Of a stretch of DNA of 64,000 bases, positions 7,867 through 17,362 are shown one piece after another (within the stretch, counting starts at the first letter, position 1; every line of letters begins with the position of its first letter). A model generated the notes under the pieces. The model made no database searches, was not told where the DNA came from, and saw only the letters and a list, made by a program, of their open reading frames with translations. Source of the stretch: Mitsuaria sp. PDC51 (GTDB taxonomy: Bacteria; Pseudomonadota; Gammaproteobacteria; Burkholderiales; Burkholderiaceae_C). Position numbers and translations under genes: made by a program. The stretch is taken from positions 744,001 to 808,000 of the forward strand of contig NZ_FOZE01000002.1 in the NCBI RefSeq assembly GCF_900113225.1, written 5' to 3'.

Positions 7867-8550
7867 TCACAGCACGGCATAGCGGCCGGGCTTGTGGTTG
7901 ACCGCGATGAAGAGATTCATCACCACCGCCGCGAGCACCGAGTAGGCGACGCGCTCCGGATCGACCACTGTCAGCGCGAGCAGCACGATGGCGCAGTCCA
8001 TGGCCATCTGCACCTTGCCGGCGCGCCAGCCCTTGGCCTTCTGCAGGTAGAGCGACACGATGGTCGCGCCGCCGAGGCTGGCGCGATGCCGCGCCAGGAA
8101 CAGGCAGCCCGAGCCCAGCAGCGCGCCGCCCAGGATGGCGGCATAGGCCGGATGGATGCGGTCGATGGCGAAGAGCTTGGGCGAGAACTCGGTCATCACC
8201 GACAGCAGCGCGATCGAGACGAAGGTCTTGAGCGTGAACTCGCGGCCCATGCGGGTCCAGGCGAACCAGTAGAACGGCAGGTTGATCAGGAAGAACAGCT
8301 TGCCCAGGCTGACGCCGGTGGCGTAGTGCAGTACGAAGGCCGCGCCCGCGGTGCCGCCGGTCAGCAAGCCGACCTGCGCGAACAGGATCAGCGCCAGCGA
8401 CACGAACAGCGTCCCGGTGAAGATCGCCTGCGCATCCTCGAACGGCGTGTGCGAGCGGATCGCCAGGTCGGCGAGCGGCTCGACGGCGGCAGGTGCAGCG
8501 GCAGGTGCGGCGGCGGGCGGCGGGGCGGGGTCGTTGGGCGTGGCGCTCAT
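7867..8550 (-). CDS. YitT-family integral membrane protein
   Basis: The product is about 227 residues with five to six hydrophobic segments after a Pro/Ala-rich N-terminus. Features such as GTLFVSLALILFAQVGLLTGG, a conserved GGxG-rich first hairpin and RASLGGATIVSLYLQ match the YitT/DUF161 family, whose role is poorly known. The ATG at 8550 is preferred; a GTG at 8559 would add three residues. It converges on the retron RT gene, with 9 bp between stops, so it is not part of that operon. The amidohydrolase gene lies upstream on the same strand with a gap of about 75 bp. Confidence 0.7.
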   Translation of the reverse strand: MSATPNDPAPPPAAAPAAAPAAVEPLADLAIRSHTPFEDAQAIFTGTLFVSLALILFAQVGLLTGGTAGAAFVLHYATGVSLGKLFFLINLPFYWFAWTRMGREFTLKTFVSIALLSVMTEFSPKLFAIDRIHPAYAAILGGALLGSGCLFLARHRASLGGATIVSLYLQKAKGWRAGKVQMAMDCAIVLLALTVVDPERVAYSVLAAVVMNLFIAVNHKPGRYAVL

Positions 8551-8626
8551 CCCAGGCACGAAGCAGAAAGCATGCCCGGGAGTGTCGCAGCAGGCGGGGC
8601 GGCTGGCGCTTGTCCCTGGGCGCGTC

Positions 8627-9655
8627 TCAGCGCCCCTGCGCCTTCAGCCGCGCGTCCAGCCGCGGGAACACGCGGCGCGCGTTGCCCTCGTAGACCAGGT
8701 GCCGCTCGGCGTCGCTCAGATGCGGCGTGGCCTCGATGTAGCGCTTGGTGTCGTCGTAGGAGTGCCCGGTCTCGGGATCGATGCCGCGCACCGCGCCAAT
8801 CATCTCGGACGCAAAGAGCACGTTCTTCACCGGGATCACCTTCGTCAGCAGGTCGATGCCGGGCTGGTGATAGACGCAGGTGTCGAAAAAGATGTTGTCG
8901 AGCAGGTGCTCGTCGAGCAGTGGCTTCTTGAGCTCCTGCGCCAGCCCGCGGAAGCGCCCCCAGTGGTAGGGCACCGCACCGCCGCCGTGCGGGATCAGGA
9001 ACTTCAGCGTCGGGAAGTCCTTGAACAGGTCGCCGGTCAGGCACTGCATGAAGGCGGTCGTGTCGGCGTTCAGGTAATGGGCGCCGGTCGTGTGGAAGCA
9101 GGCGTTGCAGCTGGTGCTGACGTGGATCATCGCGGGCACGTCCAGCTCGACCATCTTCTCGTAGAGCGGATACCAATGGCGATCGGTGAGCGGCGGGCTG
9201 GTCCAGTGGCCGCCGGAGGGATCGGGATTCAGGTTGAGGCCGACGAAGCCGTAGTCGCGGACGCATTTCTCCAGCTCCGGCAGGCAGCTCGCGGGATCGA
9301 CGCCGGGACTCTGCGGCAGCATCGCGGCGCCGACGAAGTGATCCGGGAACATCGCCGCCACCCGCGCGCAGAGCTCGTTGCAGATCGCCGCCCAGGTGGA
9401 CGAGGTCTGGAAGTCGCCGATGTGGTGCGCCATGAAGCTGGCGCGCGGGCTGAAGATGGTCAGGTCCGAGCCGCGCTCCTTCATCTTCTTGAGCTGGTTG
9501 GTCTCGATGGACTCGCGCAACTCGTCGTCGGAGATCTTCAGCGCGCTCGCGCTCGGCGCCTTCGCCGGGTCCTTGAGCGCGGCGACCTGCAGGTCGCGCC
9601 AGGCGCCCAGCGCCGCCGGGGCCGTCGTGTAGTGTCCGTGGACGTCGATGATCAT
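8627..9655 (-). CDS. ligJ: Amidohydrolase, likely 4-oxalomesaconate hydratase (LigJ type)
   Basis: The product has 342 residues and begins MIIDVHGHYTTAP, the metal-binding HxH of amidohydrolase-2 (TIM-barrel) enzymes. Further features are FSPRASFMAHHIGD near residue 70, IHVSTSCNACFHTTG in the middle, and LIPHGGGAVPYHWGRF, a conserved metal-site histidine motif. The overall pattern fits LigJ-type 4-oxalomesaconate hydratases of protocatechuate/gallate degradation better than ACMSD decarboxylases. The ATG at 9655 was chosen over an upstream in-frame ATG because the protein then starts exactly at the first beta strand. No other lig or gal pathway gene is nearby, so the substrate is inferred from similarity alone. 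A divergent flavoprotein gene starts 195 bp away. Confidence 0.7.
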   Translation of the reverse strand: MIIDVHGHYTTAPAALGAWRDLQVAALKDPAKAPSASALKISDDELRESIETNQLKKMKERGSDLTIFSPRASFMAHHIGDFQTSSTWAAICNELCARVAAMFPDHFVGAAMLPQSPGVDPASCLPELEKCVRDYGFVGLNLNPDPSGGHWTSPPLTDRHWYPLYEKMVELDVPAMIHVSTSCNACFHTTGAHYLNADTTAFMQCLTGDLFKDFPTLKFLIPHGGGAVPYHWGRFRGLAQELKKPLLDEHLLDNIFFDTCVYHQPGIDLLTKVIPVKNVLFASEMIGAVRGIDPETGHSYDDTKRYIEATPHLSDAERHLVYEGNARRVFPRLDARLKAQGR

Positions 9656-9850
9656 GGGGGTCTTTCTATCGGCTGCGGCGGATTGTGGACAGCCCGGCCC
9701 CATCGTCCTAGGTATGGCCAGGACTAGCTGCTATTCAGATCCGGCATGGCGGCGCGAGGGCGGGGAGCCGGATGCGTTAAGCTCCCGCGCCCGCCGCGAT
9801 GCGCCCTCCGCGCGCCGCCGGGCAGCGATTCACAGGTCGAAGGGAAGTGT
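9656..9850. promoter_or_regulatory. Divergent intergenic region between ligJ-like and BaiN-like genes
   Basis: The 195-bp divergent gap contains the imperfect inverted repeat GTCCT(N)AGGAC around 9705-9724 and two CTAG tetramers (9708 and 9724), like the gap before the retron. A strong ribosome site (AAGGGA, 9840-9845) precedes the GTG at 9851. I see no confident promoter hexamers. Confidence 0.3.
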
Positions 9851-11038
9851 GTGCAGGACGTGCGGGACACCGATGTCGTGATCATTGGCGCGGGTGCCGC
9901 GGGGTTGATGTGCGCTGCGCTGGCCGGGCAGCGCGGCCGCCGCGTGCTGCTGGTGGATCACGCCAACAAGGCCGGCAAGAAGATCCTGATGTCCGGCGGC
10001 GGCAACTGCAACTTCACCAACCTCTATACCGAGCCGGCCAATTTCCTCTCGCAGAACCCCCACTTCTGCAAGTCGGCGCTGGCGCGCTACACCCAGTGGG
10101 ATTTCATCGCGCTGGTCAACAAGCATCAGATCCCGCACCACGAGAAGAAGCTGGGCCAGCTGTTCTGCGACAACAAGTCGATCGACATCCTGCGCATGCT
10201 GCTGGCCGAGTGCGCGGCCGTCGGCATCACGCCGATGCTGGAGACCTCGGTCGACCGGATAGAGAAGATGGAAACCGGCTACCGGCTCGAGACCTCGGCG
10301 GGGCCGATGCAATGCCAGTCGCTGGTGATCGCCACCGGCGGCCTGTCGATCCCGACCATGGGTGCCACCGGCTTCGGCTATCAGGTGGCCCGCCAGTTCG
10401 GTCACCAGCTGCTGCCGACGCGGGCCGGGCTGGTGCCGTTCACCATCACCGACCAGCTCAAGGACCTGTGCAACGAGCTCAGCGGCACTTCGGTCGACTG
10501 CCTGGTGAGCTGCAACGGCAAGAGCTTCCGCGAGAACATCCTCTTCACGCACCGCGGCCTGAGCGGCCCGGCGATCCTGCAGATCTCGTCCTACTGGCTG
10601 CCGGGCCAGGCGGTGGAGATCAACCTGCTGCCCGACCTGGACGTGCCGGTCTGGCTGGCGCAGCAGCGCAACGACCGGCCCAATGCCGAGCTCCGGACGC
10701 TGCTGGCCGAGCTGTTCACCAAGAAGATGGCGACGTTGATCGCGGAGCAGTGGTTCGTCTCCAAGCCGATCAAGCAGTACGCCCACGCGGAGCTGGAGCA
10801 GATCGCGCAGCGCCTGTCGGCCTGGCAGGTGGTGCCGGCGGGCACCGAGGGCTACCGCACCGCGGAGGTGACGCTGGGCGGCGTCGACACCAAGGAGGTG
10901 TCGTCCAAGACCATGGAATCGCTCAAGTCGCCGGGGCTGTACTTCATCGGCGAGGTCCTGGACGTCACCGGCCACCTGGGCGGCTTCAACTTCCAGTGGG
11001 CCTGGGCCTCGGCGCATGCGGCGGCGCAGTACGTTTAG
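9851..11038 (+). CDS. BaiN/HI0933-family NAD(P)/FAD-dependent oxidoreductase
   Basis: The product has 395 residues. The N-terminus has the FAD-binding Rossmann motif DVVIIGAGAAGLMCA, followed by GKKILMSGGGNCNFTN, the signature of the HI0933 (YhiN/BaiN) flavoprotein family. The C-terminus ends with GLYFIGEVLDVTGHLGGFNFQWAWASAHAA, also diagnostic. The family is of largely uncertain physiological function. The GTG at 9851 is chosen because AAGGGA lies 6 bases upstream and the protein starts shortly before the Rossmann strand; longer in-frame starts would add an unconserved Pro/Arg-rich tail. It stands alone between a divergent amidohydrolase gene and the downstream DUF885 gene. Confidence 0.8.
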   Translation: MQDVRDTDVVIIGAGAAGLMCAALAGQRGRRVLLVDHANKAGKKILMSGGGNCNFTNLYTEPANFLSQNPHFCKSALARYTQWDFIALVNKHQIPHHEKKLGQLFCDNKSIDILRMLLAECAAVGITPMLETSVDRIEKMETGYRLETSAGPMQCQSLVIATGGLSIPTMGATGFGYQVARQFGHQLLPTRAGLVPFTITDQLKDLCNELSGTSVDCLVSCNGKSFRENILFTHRGLSGPAILQISSYWLPGQAVEINLLPDLDVPVWLAQQRNDRPNAELRTLLAELFTKKMATLIAEQWFVSKPIKQYAHAELEQIAQRLSAWQVVPAGTEGYRTAEVTLGGVDTKEVSSKTMESLKSPGLYFIGEVLDVTGHLGGFNFQWAWASAHAAAQYV

Positions 11039-11124
11039 AGACACGCCCTGACACCCGGGAGTGACGAATAGCCGGTTACCCTGCCGGCCGTTCCAATCGA
11101 CGCTTCGTCGACCAGAGAGATCAC

Positions 11125-12996
11125 ATGACCAAGACGATCCGATCCGGCGCCGCGCCCGCCGTGCGCCGCCGCACCTTGCTGGCGGCCGGACTGGGCGGCG
11201 TGCTGGCCGCGCCGGCGATGCAGGCCCTGGCCGCACCGGCCGCCGCCTCGAGCGCCTCGAACGACTTCAGCGCCGCCGGCTTCGACGCCTGGGCCGAACG
11301 CGTCGCCGCCGAGCGCATGCGGCACGCACCGGAGCACGCCACCCGCATGCAGTACTTCCAGGGCGAGGTCCAGGCCCGCCTCGACGGGCAATGGGACTCG
11401 CTCTCGCGCGAGGACGAGCTCGCGGACATCGCCCGCGACCGCCGCGCCCTGGCCGAGCTGGCGCGCTTCCCGCGCGACGCGCTGTCGCCGACGCAGCGCA
11501 CCTCCGCCGCGCTGATGGCCTGGACGATGCGGCAGAACGTCGCCGAGGGCGAGTTCCTCGACCACCCCTACGTCTTCGAGCACATGGCCGGCGTGCATGT
11601 CGGCCCGATCACCTTCCTCGTGCAGGAACACCCGATGCGCCACGCGGCCGACGTGCGCAGCTACCTGCAGCGCATGGACGGCCTGGCCGCGCTGATGGAC
11701 CAGGGCATCGTCCGCGCCCGCGCCGCGCAGGCCAAGGGCATGCTGATGCCGCGCTTCATCACCGCGACCGCCGTCGGCCAGATCGAGCAGTTCGTCGCGC
11801 CAAAGCCAGCGGAGAACCCGCTGGTGGTGTCGCTGGCGGAGCGCATGGCGACCCTGCCCGACATGGACGCCGCCGCCCGCCAGCGCGCCCGCGGGCGGGC
11901 CGAGGCCATCGTTGCGAGCTCCATCGTGCCGGCGTGGCGCCGCGGCCTCGCGCTGCTGCGCGCGCAGCTGCCGCGGACCACCGATGACGCCGGCGTCTGG
12001 CGCCTGCCCGATGGCGACCGGTTCTACGCCGCGCGGCTGCGCGCCAACACCACCACCGAGCTCTCGCCGGCCGAGATCCACGCGATCGGCCTGAAGCAGG
12101 TCGCCCGCATCGAAGCCGAGATGGACGGCCTGCTGCGCCAGCTGGGCTACGCCGAGGGCAGCATCGAGCAGCGCTATCGCAAGATGGACGCCGACCGACA
12201 GCCCAAGGACGCCGCCCCGCAGGTCCAGCTGCTGGACCGCTACACCACCTACCTGCGCGACGCGCAGGCGCGCGCGCGGCTGCTGTTCGACGTCATACCG
12301 AAGGCGCCCGTCGAGGTGCGCCGCGAGCCCGCGCTGACCGAGCCCACCGCCGCCGCCCACTACACGACCCCGGCGCCGGACGGCTCCCAGCCGGGCGTGT
12401 TCTGGGCGCCGCTGGCCGGCCCTACCTACGACATCGCGGACATGCGGACCCTCGTGCACCACGAGGCCATCCCGGGCCACCACTTCCAGCTCGCAATCCA
12501 GATGGAGGCCAGGGACCTGCCCTACTTCCGCCGCCGCGCCGCGTTCTCGGCCGGCTCGGCCTACGTCGAGGGCTGGGCGCTGTACGCGGAGCAGCTGGCG
12601 GTCGAGAACGGCTGGTATGACGGCGATCCGGTCGGCCACCTCGGGCAGCTGTACGGGGCGCTGTTCCGCGCCCGCCGGCTGGTGGTCGACACCGGCCTGC
12701 ATGCGATGAAGTGGACCCGCCAGCAGGCCATCGACTACGGCATCACCCCGCAGGAGGTCGACCGCTACGTCACCTGGCCGGGCCAGGCCTGCGCCTACAT
12801 GCTGGGCCGGCTGCGCATCGAGGCGCTGCGCGAGCGTGCCCGCCAGCAGCTCGGCGACCGCTTCGACATCAAGCAGTTCCACAACACGGTGCTGCTGACC
12901 GGCGACGTGCCGCTGACCGTGCTCGAGCAGGTGGTCGACGACTGGGTCGGCACGCGCCGCGTGGCCGGGAGCTCCACGGCCACCGCGGCGCCCTGA
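11125..12996 (+). CDS. DUF885-family secreted protein (putative metallopeptidase-like)
   Basis: The product has 623 residues with an N-terminal twin-arginine-like signal (VRRRTLLAAGLGGVLAAPAM, residues about 13-32) and an Ala-rich cleavage region near residue 40. The body matches the DUF885 family, including the conserved zinc-protease-like motif VHHEAIPGHHFQLA near residue 450 and the downstream EGWALYAEQLA helix. DUF885 proteins resemble M1/M3-type metallopeptidases with a histidine/glutamate site, but their substrates are mostly unknown. A GAGAG ribosome site precedes the ATG. It converges with the LysR gene, with a 15-bp gap. Confidence 0.8.
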   Translation: MTKTIRSGAAPAVRRRTLLAAGLGGVLAAPAMQALAAPAAASSASNDFSAAGFDAWAERVAAERMRHAPEHATRMQYFQGEVQARLDGQWDSLSREDELADIARDRRALAELARFPRDALSPTQRTSAALMAWTMRQNVAEGEFLDHPYVFEHMAGVHVGPITFLVQEHPMRHAADVRSYLQRMDGLAALMDQGIVRARAAQAKGMLMPRFITATAVGQIEQFVAPKPAENPLVVSLAERMATLPDMDAAARQRARGRAEAIVASSIVPAWRRGLALLRAQLPRTTDDAGVWRLPDGDRFYAARLRANTTTELSPAEIHAIGLKQVARIEAEMDGLLRQLGYAEGSIEQRYRKMDADRQPKDAAPQVQLLDRYTTYLRDAQARARLLFDVIPKAPVEVRREPALTEPTAAAHYTTPAPDGSQPGVFWAPLAGPTYDIADMRTLVHHEAIPGHHFQLAIQMEARDLPYFRRRAAFSAGSAYVEGWALYAEQLAVENGWYDGDPVGHLGQLYGALFRARRLVVDTGLHAMKWTRQQAIDYGITPQEVDRYVTWPGQACAYMLGRLRIEALRERARQQLGDRFDIKQFHNTVLLTGDVPLTVLEQVVDDWVGTRRVAGSSTATAAP

Positions 12997-13011
12997 CTCC
13001 CGACGCGCGCA

Positions 13012-13953
13012 TCAACCTTCGCCTGGCCCTGACGCCGCCGGCACGATCGCCGGCGCATGCCGTCGCATCAGCTCGTCGACCCAGTCGATGAACACGCGCA
13101 GCTTGGCGCTGACGTTGCGGTTGGGCGGATAGGCGAGATACATCGGCATCGGGTCCATCGTCCAGTCCTCGAGCAGCGGCACGAGCTCGCCGCGCGCCGC
13201 ATGCGGCCCGGCCATGTAGCGCGGCAGCCAGAGCACGCCCATGCCCGCAAGCCCGGCCGCCAGGTAGGCATTGCCATCGTCGGCCGCGACGACGTAGCGG
13301 CCGCGCACCTCCACCGATTCCTCCCCGCGCCGCATCTGGATCGGCGCGATGCGTCCCGTGCTCGCGCGCAGGAAGCCGACGATGCGCTGCGGATCCGCCT
13401 CGATGTCGCGGGGATGCGCGGGCACGCCGGTCGCGTCCAGGTAGGACGGCGCGGCATACACGCCCAGCGGCAGCTCGCCGATGCGTCGCGCGATCAGCGA
13501 CGGCACCGTGACCTCGCCGCCGCGCAGCACCGCGTCGACGTTGTCGCCGATGACATCGACGATGCGGTCGCTGACGCCCATGTCGAGCTGGATCTCCGGA
13601 TGACGCGCATGGAACTCCGGCAGCGCCGGCATCAGGACCAGGCGCGCGAAGGGCGTCGGCACATCGACCCGCAGCCGGCCGCGCGGCGACGTGGTGGCGC
13701 TGGACAGCGCCGTGTCCGCGTCGTCCAGGTCGGCCAGCACGCGCACCACGCGCTCGTAGTACGCGGCGCCGTCCGGCGTCACGCGCACCTGCCGCGTCGT
13801 GCGGTGCAGCAGCTTCACCCGCAGGCGGGCCTCGAGCTGCTGCACCAGCTGCGTCACGGTGGTCTTGCTCAGGTGCAGCGTCTGCGCCGCCTTGGTGAAG
13901 CTGCCGGCCTCCACCACGCGGGCGAAGGCGAGCAGCGCATCGAATCGGTCCAT
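13012..13953 (-). CDS. LysR-family transcriptional regulator
   Basis: The product has 313 residues. The first 60 form the LysR winged helix-turn-helix (MDRFDALLAFARVVEAGSFT, then a TKAAQTLHLSKTTVTQLVQQ helix pair); the rest is the periplasmic-binding-like effector domain, with YERVVRVLADLDDADTALS as the linker helix. The ATG at 13953 is preceded by AAGGTG at a good spacing; longer minus-strand frames would add unrelated sequence. It resembles the CrgA/DsdC-like group common in proteobacteria. It is divergent from the small secreted protein at 14069 and convergent with the DUF885 gene. Its target is not evident. Confidence 0.88.
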   Translation of the reverse strand: MDRFDALLAFARVVEAGSFTKAAQTLHLSKTTVTQLVQQLEARLRVKLLHRTTRQVRVTPDGAAYYERVVRVLADLDDADTALSSATTSPRGRLRVDVPTPFARLVLMPALPEFHARHPEIQLDMGVSDRIVDVIGDNVDAVLRGGEVTVPSLIARRIGELPLGVYAAPSYLDATGVPAHPRDIEADPQRIVGFLRASTGRIAPIQMRRGEESVEVRGRYVVAADDGNAYLAAGLAGMGVLWLPRYMAGPHAARGELVPLLEDWTMDPMPMYLAYPPNRNVSAKLRVFIDWVDELMRRHAPAIVPAASGPGEG

Positions 13954-14068
13954 CGTCGAGTCACCTTGATTGCTGTTGGCGAGATCGGGCGCATTCTCTT
14001 TCGCGGCCGCCTGGCGCCAGCGCGGCCCCGGCGGTAGATTCGCGCATCGTCCCACCGGAGCCCACGCC

Positions 14069-14578
14069 ATGCGCCCTCGCCTCGCCGCCGTGATTGCCTT
14101 GCCGCTTGCCGCCCTTGCCTCCGCCCTCGCCCCCGCCAACGCCCATGCCGAGGACGTCCAGCTGGAGCGGCTCGGCTGGCTGGCCGGCTGTTGGGCCGCA
14201 GAGAAGGGCGAAGCGGGCTCGGTGGAGCACTGGCTGCCGCTGGCCGGCGGCACGATGCTGGGCATCGGCCGCACGGTCAGGAACGGCCGCACCGTCGAGC
14301 ACGAGTTCATGCAGATCCGGCTCAACGCCGAGGGCCAGCCGGTCTTCATCGCGCAGCCGTCGCGGCAGAAGGAGGCGACCTTCGTGGCCACCTCGATCGG
14401 CGAACGCGCCGTGACCTTCGAGAACCCGGCCCACGATTTCCCCCAGCGCGTGATCTACCGCGCCGTCGGCGACACGGGGCTCGCCGCCCGCATCGAGGGC
14501 CAGCGCAACGGCACGACGCGCGGCATCGACTTCCCGATGCGGCGCGTGGCCTGCGAGGCGGCCAAGCCCGCGCCCTGA
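14069..14578 (+). CDS. Small exported protein, DUF6265-like
   Basis: The product has 169 residues with a cleavable signal peptide (MRPRLAAVIALPLAALASAL, cut after HAEA-like residues near 28). The mature part begins with LGWLAGCWAAEKG and contains TVEHEFMQIRL and FENPAHDFPQRVIYR, the pattern of the DUF6265 family, a small beta-barrel-like domain of unknown function. It lies divergent to the LysR gene, 115 bp apart, so it may be a LysR target, but nothing in the sequence proves this. The upstream in-frame start at 13970 would overlap the divergent promoter and lacks a signal peptide. Confidence 0.65.
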   Translation: MRPRLAAVIALPLAALASALAPANAHAEDVQLERLGWLAGCWAAEKGEAGSVEHWLPLAGGTMLGIGRTVRNGRTVEHEFMQIRLNAEGQPVFIAQPSRQKEATFVATSIGERAVTFENPAHDFPQRVIYRAVGDTGLAARIEGQRNGTTRGIDFPMRRVACEAAKPAP

Positions 14579-14678
14579 CGGCGGACGGCCCCGCCGAGCG
14601 GGCCCGAAACGCGACTTCATCGTCGATTCGCCGGCAGGCGGGCCCGGGGCCGGCGGCGCGGATCGCCGACAATCGCGC

Positions 14679-16115
14679 ATGACCCGCACCGATCCCACCG
14701 GCTCCGCCGCCCCGGCAGCGCCGACGCCCGCGTCCGACGCGACCGCCTTCGACCGCCTCCCCCTGCCCCCCGCCATGCTGGCCAACCTGCGCCAGCTGGG
14801 CTACCTCTCGATGACGCCGATCCAGGCGGAAAGCCTGCCGCTGACGCTGGGCGGCCACGACCTGATCGCGCAGGCCAAGACCGGCAGCGGCAAGACCGCG
14901 GCGTTCTCGCTGCCGCTGCTGGCCAACCTGAATCCGCGCCGCTTCGCCGTCCAGGCCCTGGTGCTGTGCCCGACGCGCGAGCTCGCCGACCAGGTCACGC
15001 AGGAGATCCGCCGCCTGGCCCGTGCCGAGGACAACATCAAGACGCTGACCCTGTGCGGCGGCGTGCCGATCCGCACGCAGCTCGCCAGCCTGGCGCATGG
15101 CGCCCATATCGTCGTGGGCACGCCGGGCCGCATCCTCGACCACCTGCAGCGCGAGACGCTGTCGCTGGAGGCGCTGAACACGCTGGTGCTGGACGAAGCC
15201 GATCGCATGCTGGACATGGGCTTCGCCGAGGACATCGCCCAGGTCGTCGCCCATTGCCCGAAGCAGCGCCAGACGCTGCTGTTCTCGGCCACCTATCCCG
15301 ACGACGTGGCCGCACTGGCGGGCCGCTTCATGCGCGACCCCAAGACGGTGACGCTGACCGAGCGCCATGCGGCCAACAAGATCCGCCAGCGCTTCTACGA
15401 GGTGACCGAGGCCGAGCGGCTGCATGCCGTCGGCCTGCTGCTCAACCACTTCCGCCCGGCCAGCACGCTGGCCTTCTGCAACACCAAGCAGCAGTGCCGC
15501 GACCTCGTCGCCGTGCTGCAGGCGCAGGGCATCGTGGCGCTGGAGCTGCATGGGGACCTGGAACAGCGCGAGCGCGACCAGGTGCTGGTGCGCTTCGCCA
15601 ACCGCAGCTGCAGCGTGCTGGTCGCCACCGACGTGGCCGCGCGCGGCCTGGACATCGCGCAGCTCGAGGCGGTGATCAACGTCGACATCACGCCCGATCC
15701 CGAGGTGCATGTGCATCGCATCGGTCGCACCGGCCGCGCCGACGAAGCGGGCTGGGCCTTCAGCCTCGCCAGCCTGGACGAGATGGGCCGCGTCGGCCGC
15801 ATCGACCAGATGCAAGGCAGCGTCAGTTCCTGGTCCCCGCTGTCCGAGCTGACCGCCACGGCCGGCGGCCCGCCGCTGCGGCCGCCGATGGTGACGCTGC
15901 AGATCCTCGGCGGCCGCAAGGAGAAGATCCGCCCCGGCGACGTGCTGGGCGCGCTGACCAAGGACCTGGGCCTGGACGGCGCCAGCATCGGCAAGATCAA
16001 CGTCAACGAGTTCTCCACCTACGTGGCCATCGCGCCCGAGCTGGCGGACCAGGCGCTGCGCGGGCTCAATGCCGGCAAGGTGAAGGGCAAGTCGGTGAAG
16101 GTGAGGCGCCTGTGA
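14679..16115 (+). CDS. dbpA: ATP-dependent RNA helicase DbpA
   Basis: The product has 478 residues. It has the DEAD-box order: Q motif (PIQAESLPLTLGG), Walker A (AKTGSGKT), PTRELADQ, VLDEADRMLDMGF, FSAT and HRIGRTGR. The C-terminal ~75 residues form the DbpA-type RNA-binding domain (ILGGRKEKIRPGDVLGALTK, ending KGKSVKVRRL), which in the family binds hairpin 92 of 23S rRNA. The role is in large ribosomal subunit assembly. The stop overlaps the start of the next helicase (GTGA), so the two are translationally coupled. Confidence 0.93.
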   Translation: MTRTDPTGSAAPAAPTPASDATAFDRLPLPPAMLANLRQLGYLSMTPIQAESLPLTLGGHDLIAQAKTGSGKTAAFSLPLLANLNPRRFAVQALVLCPTRELADQVTQEIRRLARAEDNIKTLTLCGGVPIRTQLASLAHGAHIVVGTPGRILDHLQRETLSLEALNTLVLDEADRMLDMGFAEDIAQVVAHCPKQRQTLLFSATYPDDVAALAGRFMRDPKTVTLTERHAANKIRQRFYEVTEAERLHAVGLLLNHFRPASTLAFCNTKQQCRDLVAVLQAQGIVALELHGDLEQRERDQVLVRFANRSCSVLVATDVAARGLDIAQLEAVINVDITPDPEVHVHRIGRTGRADEAGWAFSLASLDEMGRVGRIDQMQGSVSSWSPLSELTATAGGPPLRPPMVTLQILGGRKEKIRPGDVLGALTKDLGLDGASIGKINVNEFSTYVAIAPELADQALRGLNAGKVKGKSVKVRRL

Positions 16116-17362
16116 GCGACTTCGCCGACCTCGGGCTGTCGCCCGCGCTGCTGCGCGCCGCCGATGAACTGGGCTTCGACCGCCCCACCCCCATCCAGGC
16201 CGCTGCCATCGCACCGATCCTGGCCGGTCGCGACCTGCTGGGCAGCGCCGCCACCGGCTCGGGCAAGACGGCCGCGTATGTCTTCCCGGTGCTGCAGCGC
16301 CTCGATGCCGGCGTGCGGCCGGCGCTGCGCCGCGCGCAGGTGCTGGTGCTGGTGCCCACGCGCGAGCTCGCCGCGCAGGTCGGCGAGACCCTGATCCAGG
16401 TCGGGCGCTTCCTGCGCGAGCCGGTCAAGGTCTCGGTGCTGTATGGCGGCGTGTCGATCAATCCGCAGATGATGGCGCTGCGCGGCGGCGCGGACATCGT
16501 CGTGGCGACGCCCGGGCGGCTGCTCGACGTGGTCGCGAAGAACGCGCTGAAGCTCGGCGACGTCGACTGCCTGGTGCTCGACGAGGCCGACCGCCTGCTC
16601 GACGCGGGCTTCGCCGACGAGCTCGCGCAGGTGCTGGCGCTGCTGCCGCGCCGGCGGCAGAACCTGCTGTTCTCCGCCACCTTCCCGGACGCGGTGCAGG
16701 CGCTGACGACGCAGCTGCTGCACGACCCGGTGCGCGTCGAGGTCAGCGGCGAACCGGCCACCGAGGGGCAGATCGAGGAGCATGCCGTCGAAGTCGATGC
16801 CGCGCGGCGCACGCCGCTGCTGCGCCACATGATCGAACGCGGCGACTGGTCGCGCGTGCTGGTCTTCGTCGCCACGCGTTATGCCTGCGACCACGTGGCC
16901 GACAAGCTGCGCCGGGCCGGCCTGGAGGCCGCCGCCTTCCATGGCGACGCGAGCCAGGGCGCGCGCACGCGCACGCTGGCCGACTTCAAGGCGGGCCGGC
17001 TGCGGGTGCTGGTGGCGACCGACCTCGGCGCGCGAGGCATCGACATCGCGCGGCTGCCGGTCGTCGTGAACTACGACCTGCCGCGCGCCGCGGCGGACTA
17101 CACGCACCGCATCGGCCGCACCGCGCGCGCCGGAGAGAACGGCCTGGCGGTGAGCTTCATCAGCGCCGCGACGGAAGCGCACTTCCGCCTGATCGAGAAG
17201 CGCCAGGGACGGCGCGTCGCCCGCGAGCGCATCGCCGGCTTCGAGCCGACCGAGACCGCGCCGCCGGACGCGGCGACCGGCGGCGTCAAGGGCCGGCGGC
17301 CCAGCAAGAAGGACAAGCTCCGGGCCGCCGCGGCGGCGGCCACGGTGAAGCGCGGCACCTGA
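16112..17362 (+). CDS. rhlE: DEAD-box RNA helicase, RhlE-like
   Basis: The product has 416 residues starting at a GTG that overlaps the dbpA stop codon. It begins MSDFADLGLSPALLRAADEL, with the Q motif TPIQAAAIAPILAGRDLL, Walker A AATGSGKT, VLDEADRLLDAGF, FSATFP and YTHRIGRTARAG. The C-terminal tail is short, basic and Lys/Arg/Ala-rich (GRRPSKKDKLRAAAAAATVK), as in RhlE-type enzymes. It probably acts in ribosome assembly or RNA turnover. The tandem coupling with dbpA is a mildly unusual arrangement. Assignment to RhlE rather than SrmB or another subfamily is by overall resemblance. Confidence 0.82.
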   Translation: MSDFADLGLSPALLRAADELGFDRPTPIQAAAIAPILAGRDLLGSAATGSGKTAAYVFPVLQRLDAGVRPALRRAQVLVLVPTRELAAQVGETLIQVGRFLREPVKVSVLYGGVSINPQMMALRGGADIVVATPGRLLDVVAKNALKLGDVDCLVLDEADRLLDAGFADELAQVLALLPRRRQNLLFSATFPDAVQALTTQLLHDPVRVEVSGEPATEGQIEEHAVEVDAARRTPLLRHMIERGDWSRVLVFVATRYACDHVADKLRRAGLEAAAFHGDASQGARTRTLADFKAGRLRVLVATDLGARGIDIARLPVVVNYDLPRAAADYTHRIGRTARAGENGLAVSFISAATEAHFRLIEKRQGRRVARERIAGFEPTETAPPDAATGGVKGRRPSKKDKLRAAAAAATVKRGT

